A DNA stretch of 60,143 nt from Christensenella sp. UBA2853 (GCA_002350845.1 DEFL01000012.1:13929-74071); one strand, 5' to 3'; shown: positions 8,453 to 17,380, numbered from the stretch's first letter. The notes: generated from the sequence alone by a model not told the origin. Translations and numbers: made by a program.

Positions 8453-8481
8453 ATTATACCATGCCGCCATAAACCACACAA
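8453..8481 (-). promoter_or_regulatory. Promoter of the LacI-family gene
   Basis: On the minus strand TTGTGT, a 17-nt spacer and TATAAT with TG one base upstream. An operator copy begins 3 bp beyond the -35 hexamer. Confidence 0.6.
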
Positions 8482-8483
8482 TA

Positions 8484-8511
8484 ACATGAACGATCATGGT
8501 ATCGATCATCC
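8484..8511. promoter_or_regulatory. Putative LacI operator, copy 1
   Basis: ACATGAACGATCATG followed by GTATCGATCATCC. It is nearly identical to copy 2 and contains ATGATCGAT half-sites facing GATCAT. Confidence 0.6.
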
Positions 8512-8599
8512 TTTGATCCCGGCAGGGAAGTGGTCAGGAAAACGGATCCGATGCTGAAAACAAAGAAACTCATGGAAAGTAGCCATATGCATGATTCTG

Positions 8600-8627
8600 A
8601 CATGAACGATCATGTGATCGATCATGA
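8600..8627. promoter_or_regulatory. Putative LacI operator, copy 2
   Basis: ACATGAACGATCATG followed by TGATCGATCATGA. It differs from copy 1 at only a few positions over 28 bp and forms a better palindrome (ATCATGTGATCGATCATGAT). It lies upstream of the decayed secreted-protein start. Confidence 0.6.
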
Positions 8628-8651
8628 TTTCAGGAATCGATTTGTCTGTTC

Positions 8652-8786
8652 ATGGCTGTTCAATCAAAAAAGGAGGAGAAATCCAGGAAAAAAGGTTTTG
8701 CTCTGCTGCTGACGCTGTGTCTGCTGCCTGGCGCAGTATCCTTCGCCTCCGCTGAAAAAAAGAGGGGCTGTCTCCCAACGCTGTGA
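8652..8786 (+). pseudogene. Remnant: 5' end of a secreted-protein gene with a lost start codon
   Basis: The frame encodes a lone signal peptide: KKGFALLLTLCLLPGAVSFA followed by SAEKKRGC and a stop. A good ribosome binding site, AAGGAGGAG, stands where translation should begin, but the expected start codon position reads AGG (ATCCAGGAAAAAAGG) instead of ATG. The only in-frame ATG, at 8652, lies upstream of that ribosome binding site. The mature protein is missing after SAE: the sequence runs into the terminator of the convergent ligase gene. Signal peptides of this type are typical of sugar-binding lipoproteins or glycosidases, which would fit the two LacI operators upstream. Confidence 0.5.
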
Positions 8787-8798
8787 GCCAGCCCTCTG
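8753..8798 (-). terminator. Terminator of ligase 1
   Basis: On the minus strand AGAGGGCTGG and CAGCCCCTCT pair with one bulge, followed by seven or more T. Confidence 0.7.
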
Positions 8799-8821
8799 AA
8801 CATGCATTTTGCGGAACTTTG

Positions 8822-10579
8822 TTAAGGCATATCCTTCAATGCCATCTGTTCCAGTGCTCTGTAATCGACTTTGCCAATTAATGTTCTTGGCATCTGATCG
8901 AGACATCTGTATTCTGCCGGCCTTTCATAGGTTTCCAGCTCTGCGGAACAATAGGAAGAGATCCTGTTTTTCACCTGCTCAAATTGTGCCGGTTCTTCCG
9001 GAACCACATAGGCAACGAGTGTATTGCCAACCGTTTCATCAGGTTTTCCTACAATACAGATCTCCTGAACTCCGGGAAGCCTGGCAATCTGGTCCTCAAG
9101 AAGCAGAGGGAAAACCTTATGATAGAGAACCCCTTCCCTGCAGGTGATGATGCGCTTGATTCTTCCGGAAATTGTAAGAAGTCCATCTTCTGATATCATG
9201 CCTATATCTCCGGTATGAAGCCACCTTTCTCCGTTTTCGACGGTAATGATATCGTCCGTGGCCTGCCTGTTCTGATAATATCCCTGCATGATACCCGCAC
9301 TGGACAGACAGATCTCTCCGGATTGGTTGTATGACAGCTCCCTGCCGGTATCCGGATCAATCACTTTCATATTCGCAAGGCTGATCGGGATCCCCACAGA
9401 ACCTGTCCTGTGAGCCTGCATCGTTTCCGCAATGACACATCCACAGGTCTCTGTCAGTCCATACCCTTTAATCGGAGTGATCGGGCAGTGAATGTTGTGA
9501 AGGAACTGCTGCAGTTTTTCCTCAAATGCAGCGCTCATTGCTTCACCGCCGACAGCCAGCATTTCAATACAGCTCAGGTCATGGCTGCTTTTTCCCAGGT
9601 CCTCAAGAAGCTGCTCGACATGCACTGTTCCGACTGTGATGTAATTCGGTTTATATTTCAGGAAGTATTTTGATATTGCAGATGGTGTGACATCAAGCAC
9701 GATAATCAGCTTTGTCCCGAAGGTCAGGGAATTATGGATGCCGCTGCTGATGCCAAAGGCGATGAAGGGGGGCATCAGCAGAAGGCTGTTCTTCCTTCGC
9801 TGCCATTTGCTGCACATCTGAGCATGATAAACGCCCGCTGAAACAGCATTGAAACATCTGCTGCTCAGCACAACTTCTTTGGGGATGCCGGTCGTGCCTC
9901 CCGTTCGGAGCATGAAGGCAGGAAGATCCGCATCATGGTTTTCCTCATAGTCTTCACCTTTGCCGCCGATGAAGGCCTTCCAGGTGATGGTATGCAATTT
10001 GTGGTTCTGCTGATGATAGGCTGCTGCTTTTCGTACAATCATTCCTGGCAGGAAAGGCATCTGGTCAGCCACGTTCAGCAGAATGATGGTACTCCTGAAA
10101 GAGTCGGGCAGTTCTGTTTCATAGCCGGACAGCATTTTGTCAATGACAATCAGCAGATCAGATGACGTTTTCTTCATTGAGGAAACAACATCTTTTGCTT
10201 TTGCGTCCGGATACAGCATATTGCCGCAGGCACCCATCCGGGTGAGTGCATAGATCAGGATGATGACCTGCGGAAGCGGAAGGGACTGGATTGTGACAAT
10301 ATCTCCCTTTTTGATGCCGAGGGCCGCCAGATTTCGACAGCACTGATCAATACTCCGGAATAACTCCTGATATGTAATCTTCCTTCCGTAGTACTCGATT
10401 GCCGTTTCAGAAGGATACGCTTTGTTCTGCTCGTACAGATAGTCAAACATGGATCCTTCAGGAATGGCTGCTTCCTTTTCTGTCTGTGTATAAAACCTGG
10501 TCCATGGTTTATCAACAGAAGGAAAACCTGTTAAATTGCCTGTCTGTCTGTTTGTCTGCTTGACTGCCTGTAAAGACAT
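8822..10579 (-). CDS. Adenylate-forming ligase 1 (AMP-binding, acyl-CoA synthetase-like)
   Basis: This 585-residue enzyme should activate a carboxylic acid as its acyl-adenylate and pass it to a thiol or other acceptor. All core motifs of the ANL superfamily are visible: A3 TGGTTGIPKEVV (near 225), A5 GYGLTETCG (near 370), A7 WLHTGDIG (near 450), A8 GRIKRII, and the A10 lysine in GKVDYRALE (near 570). The N-terminus carries TGFPSVDKPWTRFY, a signature shared with ligase 2 and with the stub at 22484, which defines a subfamily. There is no carrier-protein or condensation domain. It is preceded by a near-consensus promoter and a leader with a perfect 16-bp stem. By eye its DNA looks richer in A+T than its neighbours. 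The substrate is not predictable from sequence reading alone. Confidence 0.88.
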   Translation of the reverse strand: MSLQAVKQTNRQTGNLTGFPSVDKPWTRFYTQTEKEAAIPEGSMFDYLYEQNKAYPSETAIEYYGRKITYQELFRSIDQCCRNLAALGIKKGDIVTIQSLPLPQVIILIYALTRMGACGNMLYPDAKAKDVVSSMKKTSSDLLIVIDKMLSGYETELPDSFRSTIILLNVADQMPFLPGMIVRKAAAYHQQNHKLHTITWKAFIGGKGEDYEENHDADLPAFMLRTGGTTGIPKEVVLSSRCFNAVSAGVYHAQMCSKWQRRKNSLLLMPPFIAFGISSGIHNSLTFGTKLIIVLDVTPSAISKYFLKYKPNYITVGTVHVEQLLEDLGKSSHDLSCIEMLAVGGEAMSAAFEEKLQQFLHNIHCPITPIKGYGLTETCGCVIAETMQAHRTGSVGIPISLANMKVIDPDTGRELSYNQSGEICLSSAGIMQGYYQNRQATDDIITVENGERWLHTGDIGMISEDGLLTISGRIKRIITCREGVLYHKVFPLLLEDQIARLPGVQEICIVGKPDETVGNTLVAYVVPEEPAQFEQVKNRISSYCSAELETYERPAEYRCLDQMPRTLIGKVDYRALEQMALKDMP

Positions 10580-10617
10580 ATCTTCCCGGCTCCTTTGGTT
10601 TTTACTCTTGGTGTTTT

Positions 10618-10662
10618 CCTTTCAGAGCCGGATGAAGGAATCCTCGATCCGGCTCTGAAAGG
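10618..10662 (-). other. Perfect 16-bp stem-loop in the leader of ligase 1
   Basis: CCTTTCAGAGCCGGAT (10618-10633) and ATCCGGCTCTGAAAGG (10647-10662) are exact inverted repeats around a 13-nt loop. No T run follows in either direction. On the minus strand the stem starts within a few bases of the predicted transcription start and ends about 38 nt before the ATG. Confidence 0.75.
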
Positions 10663-10674
10663 CTTATCTGTCAA

Positions 10675-10703
10675 TATATACCCCCTGGGCATTGCGCTGT
10701 CAA
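10675..10703 (-). promoter_or_regulatory. Strong promoter of ligase 1
   Basis: On the minus strand TTGACA (consensus), a 17-nt spacer and TATATA. Confidence 0.75.
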
Positions 10704-10989
10704 GCAGAGAAATATGGCGGTGTATAAAGAAGAAAAGAAGATGGGTTTGTCCGGGATGCGGAGCGAGGCGTGATCGGGATGGCCACGCTGCAAAGAATGA
10801 AAACATGAAGGAGGATGCCTGATGGTTCTGAACCTTCAATCATGCAACAAAAATCGGGTGGGAAGCACCCGAAATGCGCACAGGGTATGAGAGGATTCAA
10901 AGTGTGAAACCTGAAGCTGAGCTGAGCTGCCTGCAGGGCACAGAGGAGAATCCACCATTTCAACGGTGATGTCATAAGCGGGGGAAGCT

Positions 10990-12294
10990 TCAATGGGTTT
11001 CGAACTGAGGCTGCCCTGTACGGCCCGTCATGTAGATGCTCAGACCGAACATCCCGTTTTCTGCCTGGATGCGGATATCACCATGGTATTTCTCGGCAAT
11101 CATCCGTATGCTTCGAAGGCCATAGCCGTGGTAGCCCAGTTCACGGGTTTTCGTGGTGCCCGGCAGGCCGTCCTGCCGCAGAACCACTGTGCTCTCTGTA
11201 TAGTTCATGCAGCTGATATAGACGAATTCTCCGCGCCGCTCCAGCACCAGGCTGATCTGGCGCTTTTCAGGCGGCTCCAGCAGCTCCACTGCCTCGATGG
11301 CGTTGTCCATAAGGTTGCCAAAGAGGGAATAGACGTCCATGGCGTTCATGAAGGAGAGGTCCGCACCGTTGCCCATGACGGTCAGGGTGATGCCCTTGGC
11401 TTTGCAGAGCATCTGTTTCTCGTTGAGCACAATATCCAGCACATCAAGCCCTGTATCATAGGTGCTCTCATAGCTGTCAATCAGCGCACGCATGGAGTCC
11501 AGCTCTTCCCGGGGAAGCCGCTGTTCCAGATATCTCAGCTTATGCTTCAGGTCGTGGTATTTAATGTTCATCTGCTCTGCGTTCTCACAGCTGAGCTCAT
11601 AGCGGCGTCGTTCCTCCTCATTGATGCGTCTGAGAACCAGCATCTCGCTATGCGCACGCATCGATTCGTGCACATAGAACTCCACATACAGCGCCAGGGT
11701 GCAGCATACGATGGCATAGAGTGCAGTGCAAAGGGTCATATAGTTGTTCATCGGGCTCCCCATGCGAAGCAGGCGTGTAATGCCGATGCAAATCAGCACA
11801 ATGAGCACTGCGACGATGATCATGCGCTTGTCATTGTCTTCGTAGATCCGGCGTTCAGCCACCCACTGCCCCACGGTGATCCACACCAGCAGATAGACCA
11901 CAGCTGCCGTGAGGAGCTCTGCAGCGAGTGGATCGGGCATGCCCTGGAAGGGGATCAGGCTGACCAGGCGATAGACCTGATGGCTGATGTGCTGCACAGC
12001 CACGCCGGCGACACAGCCGGACAGAATGGCCAATGCCTCTGCGTCAAAAGTCTGCCACATGCCGAGAAAGCTGATGCAGATGGTCAGCAGAAGACCTGTG
12101 AAATTCATGAAAGCGGAGGGAAACCAGTTGTGGACATAGACGAGATTCAGCCAGTTGGTGCCCAGAATCAGTGCAAAAGCCGTCAGAATGCGCAGGCTGA
12201 AATGACGCCGCTTTGGAAAAGGATACAGGAAGATGATCTCCGCAAAAAACAGCTGGAGGCCATATGAAACGTTGCTCAGCATCTCCATGGTCAC
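10990..12294 (-). CDS. GHKL-type sensor histidine kinase (AgrC-like)
   Basis: A 434-residue membrane kinase. About the first 205 residues form five to seven hydrophobic helices; the cytoplasmic part has a coiled helix (MLVLRRINEEERRRYELSCE), the phospho-acceptor motif KYHDLKHKL near residue 250, the N box GNLMDNAIEAVE near 335 and the glycine box GYHGYGLRS near 400. This is the HPK10/AgrC arrangement, which in relatives senses secreted peptides. Its ATG overlaps the stop of the LytTR response regulator (ATGA), so the pair form one operon. No agrB or agrD-like gene is present nearby. The double-glycine-leader peptide encoded 5 kb away is a possible but unproven ligand. Confidence 0.9.
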   Translation of the reverse strand: MTMEMLSNVSYGLQLFFAEIIFLYPFPKRRHFSLRILTAFALILGTNWLNLVYVHNWFPSAFMNFTGLLLTICISFLGMWQTFDAEALAILSGCVAGVAVQHISHQVYRLVSLIPFQGMPDPLAAELLTAAVVYLLVWITVGQWVAERRIYEDNDKRMIIVAVLIVLICIGITRLLRMGSPMNNYMTLCTALYAIVCCTLALYVEFYVHESMRAHSEMLVLRRINEEERRRYELSCENAEQMNIKYHDLKHKLRYLEQRLPREELDSMRALIDSYESTYDTGLDVLDIVLNEKQMLCKAKGITLTVMGNGADLSFMNAMDVYSLFGNLMDNAIEAVELLEPPEKRQISLVLERRGEFVYISCMNYTESTVVLRQDGLPGTTKTRELGYHGYGLRSIRMIAEKYHGDIRIQAENGMFGLSIYMTGRTGQPQFETH

Positions 12295-13016
12295 AACTCC
12301 TTTGCACGCTGCGTGCCGCTCAGATAGTTGGCGAGGGCGCGCTTCAGCTCATTGCGGAGGATGTGTGCCACAATCAGCGTCTCTCCATCCACCACACAGG
12401 TGTCTCCCTCGATCTTTGTCAGCATCCGCATGTTAATGAGCAGCCTCCGGTCACAGCGAAAGAAGGCCGGATCATTCAGTTTCTTCTCCGCAGCAGCCAT
12501 GGAGATATACTCAGTGTAATTGCCTCCCCGTGTGTGGTAGATGACATAGTGCCCGCTGACCTCCAGGTATCGGATTCTGTGCGTATCCAGGTACACTGTG
12601 CTGCCTTTATCCCGGACCTCAATGGCTGTCTTTTTTCGTGAGGATACCCGCCCCAGAGCACGCTGCATCTTGAGATGAAAAGCATAAGGGTCCAGGGGCT
12701 TCACCACAAAGTCCAGCGCATCCACTTCATAGCCGTGCAGGGCCATCTGCGCCAGGTTGGTCACAAAAATCAGCAGGACACTGGGATCGGTTTTTCGAAG
12801 CTGACGGGCGGCATTCATGCCGTCCATGCCCTGAGAAAACTGGATGTCCAAAAACACGATGTCAAACTGCTGCTCAAACATCATCAGAAACTGATCAGCC
12901 GACTCGTACTCCTGTACTGAAAACGACACGCCCTGCTGCTCTTCTACATAGGCCAGGCATGCTTTCAGCCGTTCCCGCTCGGCTTGTTCGTCGTCGACGA
13001 TGGCAATATCCAGCAC
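12291..13016 (-). CDS. LytTR-family response regulator
   Basis: The receiver domain starts LDIAIVDDEQAERERL, with the phospho-acceptor Asp in FDIVFLDIQFSQG and the conserved Lys in DFVVKPLDPYAF. A LytTR DNA-binding domain follows (IEVRDKGSTVYLDTHRIRYL; GHYVIYHT; FFRCDRRLLINM). I start it at GTG 13016, giving 241 residues, because the receiver begins right there and GAAGGGAGAAAG precedes it. A frame open further upstream to 13178 adds about 54 residues unlike any receiver. It is the first gene of the two-gene operon with the GHKL kinase. LytTR regulators bind pairs of direct repeats near promoters; I could not identify their sites in the window. Confidence 0.9.
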   Translation of the reverse strand: MLDIAIVDDEQAERERLKACLAYVEEQQGVSFSVQEYESADQFLMMFEQQFDIVFLDIQFSQGMDGMNAARQLRKTDPSVLLIFVTNLAQMALHGYEVDALDFVVKPLDPYAFHLKMQRALGRVSSRKKTAIEVRDKGSTVYLDTHRIRYLEVSGHYVIYHTRGGNYTEYISMAAAEKKLNDPAFFRCDRRLLINMRMLTKIEGDTCVVDGETLIVAHILRNELKRALANYLSGTQRAKEL

Positions 13017-13069
13017 GGTGCGCTTTCTCCCTTCTTTTGATGGTAAACAGCATATCATGCTTCTGACAT

Positions 13070-13114
13070 GAAAACAAGAATGGGATATGCCCCATTCATC
13101 ATGGCGCATATCCC
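13070..13114 (-). terminator. Terminator of the reversed GH3 operon
   Basis: GGGATATGCG and GGCATATCCC pair on the minus strand, followed by ATTCTTGTTTTC. Confidence 0.6.
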
Positions 13115-13132
13115 GAAGAAGTATTGCTGGCG

Positions 13133-16100
13133 TTATGCGGCTTTCCTGTTCCGCCTGGTCTCGCAGAGCACAAACCATGCGATGGCAGCTGCGCTCAGGA
13201 CGCCGAAGCCGATCATGGCTGCTTTCATCCAGTTCTGCCAGGGCGGAGTGATCTTCACGATCCGGGTGTTGGCTGAGTAGCCGCTCATGGCATTGGAGTG
13301 CACCACTGCATAGAGGATGCGCTTGGTGGACTCCCGCATGGACTGACCCACATTGCCATACTCGCCGCTGCCGCCGGCAGACTTCGGCGCATAGTCCTGG
13401 AACGTATGGGTGCCGCCGGTGTAGTCCGTGGCGTCGTCCGCATAGTCATACTCGTTCAGGTCGGTGGCCTGGGTATACACGTTGACAATGCGGGAGATAT
13501 AGGCCTCGCCGTGAGCGCCGTCGGTCATGTCGCCGGCGCAGTCGGTCTCCACAATGCCGGGCATGCCGCACTCATTGCGAAGGAAGCGCTGGGCAAAGTT
13601 CACGCAGTTTGCCACAGCCTGCGGTCCCATACGTGAGAAGGATGTCATGACGTTGTAGGAACCGCCCTCAGCGATGGCAAGCTCGAACGCCCGGAAGTAG
13701 TTCTCACGCAGGGTCTGCTCCGTGGTCCAGACCTGCACGCCGTGGCGCGCGGTTTCAGACTCGTTCATGGCGCAGTGCTTCAGGTAGGTGTGGATGCCCA
13801 TGGACTCGATGCCCTGGACTTCGGGGATGGTGATCAGACCGGAGAGCATGGCGTCCTCAGAGAAGTACTCTGCCGCTCTGCCGATGTAGGGGGAGCGCTG
13901 AATGTTCAGACCCACGCCCAGAATGCCGGAGTTGCCGGCCCAGAAGCCCTCTTCGCCGATCTGCTTGCCGACCTTTGCGGCTGTCTCCCTGTTGAAGGTG
14001 GCAGCCAGGATACCGTTGGAGGAGAAGCCGGTGAATTCATACCGGCTGGACAGATCAGGATCGTTGATGCGTGCCGCATAGGGATTCGGGGCAATGCCGC
14101 ACCAGGGGTTGGGCTCCAGCTCGCCGATGGTGAAGGGGAGGTTGAAGCCGTTGGGGCCGTTCTCATCCTCGCCGGCGGGCTTGGCAATGCTCTCGACGGC
14201 CACTGTCTTGTGCCGGCCGTTGGAGAGCAGGTGCACCGTCTCCTGCCAGGTCATCTGATCCAGCAGCTGATCCCACATGGGGGAGTCATAGGACTCATTC
14301 ATCAGATCGATGAGCCGCAGACCGTTGTCTGCGCCATAGGTGGGATACTCGCCGCCCTTGACGATGACCTTATCGGCATTCATCTGGTCCCGCAGATCAT
14401 CTGCCAGGGCCTGCGTCATCAGCAGCTTTTCATAGGGCTTGACCAGCTTTCCGTCGGCCGTACGGGTGCACAGGTGGACGGTACCTTCCCAGTCATCGCG
14501 GCTCATGTAGACAACGCTGTTGTCTCCCTTGCCGGCGTAAGTGTTGATATCTGCGAATTCGAAGGAATTCTCAATGGGCAGCTGGGTCCTGTCTGAATAG
14601 GCATAGGTGGAGGCATCCAGTTCATAATGGGTGCCGTACACCAGGTCTGCACGGCCTTCGGCATCCATCCGGCCTTCTGTGTTCGCAGGGGTCTTTCCCT
14701 GGAAGGCCAGCAGACTGTTCACGGCGGCATGGGCGTCATGCGCCACGATCAGCTGATAGTCACCGGGGGTCAGCACGTAGGTGCCGGCGCCGAAGGTATC
14801 GTAGGTACGCAGGTTCTTCTCGGGCACCCTGATCTCGACGGTCTGCTTTTCGCCGGGTTCCAGCTTCTTTGTCTTGCCAAATTCCACCAACTGGACGGAA
14901 GGTACCTGGATCCGGTTCTGCTTCTCATAATCGCCATAGGGCTTCGCGGCGTAGACCTGAACAGGGGTTTTCCCGGCCACGCTGCCGGTGTTGGTGACAT
15001 CGACCTTCATCACGTAGTCGCTGCCGTCTCTGGTGACGTTCATGTTGTCAAACCGGAAATCCGTGTAGGAAAGACCGTAGCCGAAGGGGTAGGCTACCAC
15101 CTTGCCATACTGGAAGTCACCCGCCTTGTCCCTGCCGTTTACATAGTCCTCATAGCGGGTTTCGGTGTACTTGTATCCCATATACATGCCTTCCTGATAC
15201 ACGATGTAGGTCGTGAAGGAGGAATGGTTGTTGGCGGGATCTTCCGTGAAGCCGAAGTCGCCGTAGTTCCCGTACTGGAAGTAATAGTTCTGGTCCGTGA
15301 TGTTGCTGTTGACAGGATTCAGCAGGTTGTCCGTCCACAGGGTCGCGGAGAGGCCGCCTGAGAAGTTGTCTTCCCCGACCAGCAGCCTGGCGACAGAGAT
15401 CGTGCCGAATTCGCCGACTGCACCGGCCCAGACACAGGCGTCAATGCCGTATTCGTCGTTGACCAGGAAATCGAGCTGAATGGTATTTGCCATGTTCAGG
15501 ATCAGGATAATGCTCTTGATATTGCCCTGATCCTTTTCTTCCTTCAGACCGGCCAGGATTTCCTTCTCCTGGGGGCTGAGCTGCAGATAGTCGCCATTTG
15601 TGCCGTCTGTCGTGTGAGTAGTGGTGTGGTCGATGCTGTACTCGCCCGGCGTGGTGGAGGAGGTGGCGGGCAGGTCGCTGCCCTCACCGCCGGCACGCTT
15701 GATGATCATGATGGCTGCGTCGCCATACCGGGGAAGATCCTGATAACCCTCCGAGGCACGGATCACGTCCATGGGAACTTCGTTGATCATGAAACCGCTG
15801 GCTGCGTACTCACCCCTGGGCGTGGGATCACCCCGGCCCGGCGAATAGGTCCAGGCAGTGTACTGGTCCGCCATTTTCCGGTTCACGTTCAGATAGGGGG
15901 TGCCGGGCACCTTGGCTGTCTTGATGGCGGAGTTTTCCTTCTCGTAATGGACGCCGTCGAAGGCCTCTACCCAGCTGATGGCATTGTCGGAGATGATGCC
16001 GCCTGAACCGCCGGCACCGTAATTGGGCGAACCGGACGCGCCGCCGAACAGGGTCACGTTTGCCCCCTTCGCCAGAGGCAGCACGTGATGGTCGTTTTTC

Positions 16101-16372
16101 AGCAGAACGGTTCCTTCCGTCTGCTCTTCCATCTGGATGAGATAGCCGCCGTACACCAGGTCACGGATGCTGGTGTATTCGGTCTGGAAGTACTCGCTAT
16201 TCTCCGGGCCGCTGCCCGTGTTCTCCACCACGTAGTCTTTCTGGTTCAGGGCGCCGGTGATGGTGTTCGCATTCGCCATGCAGATGTCATTTGCAGTGAC
16301 GGAAAAGCCGAACAGGAATACGAAGACCACGATCAGAATCTTCTGAAGCGTTCTGTTGACGGATTTCTTCAT
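13133..16372 (-). CDS. Membrane-anchored GH3 glycosidase with reversed domain order
   Basis: A 1,079-residue GH3 enzyme (beta-glucosidase/beta-xylosidase class) in which the usual C-terminal half comes first. After an N-terminal membrane helix (ILIVVFVFLFGFSVTA) comes the alpha/beta-sandwich half (EGTVLLKNDHHVLPLAKGAN; YPFGYGLSYTDFRF), then the fibronectin III-like domain (VDVTNTGSVAGKTPVQVY), and only then the TIM-barrel half, recognisable from MTWQETVHLLSNGR, KHCAMNESETARHG and the probable nucleophile Asp in GIVETDCAGDM near residue 943. It ends with a second membrane helix (MIGFGVLSAAAIAWFVLC) and a basic tail. Swapped GH3 enzymes are known in Ruminococcus and relatives. The active site would face outward if both anchors span. 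It overlaps the small membrane-protein gene upstream by 4 nt. Confidence 0.9.
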   Translation of the reverse strand: MKKSVNRTLQKILIVVFVFLFGFSVTANDICMANANTITGALNQKDYVVENTGSGPENSEYFQTEYTSIRDLVYGGYLIQMEEQTEGTVLLKNDHHVLPLAKGANVTLFGGASGSPNYGAGGSGGIISDNAISWVEAFDGVHYEKENSAIKTAKVPGTPYLNVNRKMADQYTAWTYSPGRGDPTPRGEYAASGFMINEVPMDVIRASEGYQDLPRYGDAAIMIIKRAGGEGSDLPATSSTTPGEYSIDHTTTHTTDGTNGDYLQLSPQEKEILAGLKEEKDQGNIKSIILILNMANTIQLDFLVNDEYGIDACVWAGAVGEFGTISVARLLVGEDNFSGGLSATLWTDNLLNPVNSNITDQNYYFQYGNYGDFGFTEDPANNHSSFTTYIVYQEGMYMGYKYTETRYEDYVNGRDKAGDFQYGKVVAYPFGYGLSYTDFRFDNMNVTRDGSDYVMKVDVTNTGSVAGKTPVQVYAAKPYGDYEKQNRIQVPSVQLVEFGKTKKLEPGEKQTVEIRVPEKNLRTYDTFGAGTYVLTPGDYQLIVAHDAHAAVNSLLAFQGKTPANTEGRMDAEGRADLVYGTHYELDASTYAYSDRTQLPIENSFEFADINTYAGKGDNSVVYMSRDDWEGTVHLCTRTADGKLVKPYEKLLMTQALADDLRDQMNADKVIVKGGEYPTYGADNGLRLIDLMNESYDSPMWDQLLDQMTWQETVHLLSNGRHKTVAVESIAKPAGEDENGPNGFNLPFTIGELEPNPWCGIAPNPYAARINDPDLSSRYEFTGFSSNGILAATFNRETAAKVGKQIGEEGFWAGNSGILGVGLNIQRSPYIGRAAEYFSEDAMLSGLITIPEVQGIESMGIHTYLKHCAMNESETARHGVQVWTTEQTLRENYFRAFELAIAEGGSYNVMTSFSRMGPQAVANCVNFAQRFLRNECGMPGIVETDCAGDMTDGAHGEAYISRIVNVYTQATDLNEYDYADDATDYTGGTHTFQDYAPKSAGGSGEYGNVGQSMRESTKRILYAVVHSNAMSGYSANTRIVKITPPWQNWMKAAMIGFGVLSAAAIAWFVLCETRRNRKAA

Positions 16373-16788
16373 TTGCGCATCCCCTCCTTGTTGACAACCT
16401 GCGGCAGGAAAACGGTTACCAGGCTTGCGATGAAGCAGAGGATGAAGAAGACGGATGTGATCACGAATCTTGGATCCAGTGTCTTCAGGTCGATGCCTAC
16501 ATACACGACCACCACGTACATGTAGATGATCTTGATGAACAGCATCAGTGCGCTGAATGCCGTCACAGCCATGCAGGCGGCACCCAGTTCATACCGCCTG
16601 ACGAATGTGAGCGCAACGCCGAAGGCAGCGCCGACCAGCAGCAGGATGAAAGCCGGCCAGGACATGTATCGCTCCTGATTGCCGTAGCAGACCGCGTACA
16701 CGACAGCGGTGGCGGCGGACAGTGCCGCCATGCTCAGCGTTGCGATCATGCCGGTACGGTTCTTCGGGACAGATTTCGCAGGGCTCAT
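16369..16788 (-). CDS. Small four-helix membrane protein coupled to the GH3 enzyme
   Basis: A 139-residue, highly hydrophobic protein with four predicted membrane helices (MIATLSMAALSAATAVVYAV; PAFILLLVGAAFGVALTF; LGAACMAVTAFSALMLFIK; FVITSVFFILCFIASLVTVF). It starts at ATG 16788 after GGAGGGTTGCTCA and overlaps the GH3 start by ATGA, so the two are co-translated. I do not recognise a named family. Its constant position before a membrane-tethered GH3 suggests it is a membrane partner, assembly factor or anchor for that enzyme; this is inference. Confidence 0.8.
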   Translation of the reverse strand: MSPAKSVPKNRTGMIATLSMAALSAATAVVYAVCYGNQERYMSWPAFILLLVGAAFGVALTFVRRYELGAACMAVTAFSALMLFIKIIYMYVVVVYVGIDLKTLDPRFVITSVFFILCFIASLVTVFLPQVVNKEGMRK

Positions 16789-16818
16789 TGAGCAACCCTC
16801 CTTTACATTTCTGGCTGC

Positions 16819-16824
16819 ATTATA
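16819..16824 (-). promoter_or_regulatory. Probable -10 box of the GH3 operon
   Basis: A perfect TATAAT on the minus strand about 30 nt before the ATG at 16788. No good -35 hexamer is evident. Confidence 0.4.
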
Positions 16825-16829
16825 CCGGG

Positions 16830-17355
16830 CCTTTCCTGCCTTTTTGCATGCACAGCGGGAAATGCATGTTTTTCAGCATGAAGTCGACAGACCAGGGCCA
16901 AAACCGGAGCCAGAAACAGCTGAGGACTCAGCGGGAGATCCGGAATCAGGGCTTTCGGCTGGCAGATCGGAGCGGTTTCGCGGAAATGGAAAAAGAATGT
17001 GGGATCATGATGAACTGCAGAAGCGTCAGACCGGCATCGGTCAGATGATGGAAACGAAGGGCATATCCGGGATGCAAAAAGAACGGTCTGACAGGCGGAG
17101 CCGGTTGAAATCCACTTATTCCCTGCTGACTCCGTTTTTTGTCACGGCGGATGTCTTCAGATGACTGTTCCTCCCACAGAGCATAAAAAAGGCCTGACAA
17201 CCTGAAAGATGATGCATTCTTCCCGGAACAATTGCGCCGCCCCGACAGGGAAATCGGCTGAAAAAATAATTCCATTCTGCCGCACACAGCGGCCGCCATC
17301 CGGCTCCGGGCGGCGTATCAATTCATGTACGGGATGAAGAATCCCCGGAGGAAGA
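16830..17355. other. Divergent intergenic region, no gene seen
   Basis: Over 500 bp between the divergent GH3 operon and the double-glycine peptide gene. Short open frames on both strands lack ribosome binding sites and motifs. It may hold regulatory sites, but I see no clear palindrome. Confidence 0.45.
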
Positions 17356-17380
17356 TTTGACACGGAAGGAGACGGCAGTA

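Noticed and set aside
12291..13178. A longer LytTR regulator starting at 13178
   Set aside because: The extra 54 N-terminal residues do not resemble any receiver extension and would run through the terminator region of the GH3 operon; the GTG at 13016 has a ribosome binding site.
16709..17164. Plus-strand open frames of 100-150 codons in the GH3/peptide intergenic region
   Set aside because: They partly overlap the small membrane-protein gene in antisense, lack ribosome binding sites, and show no motif.
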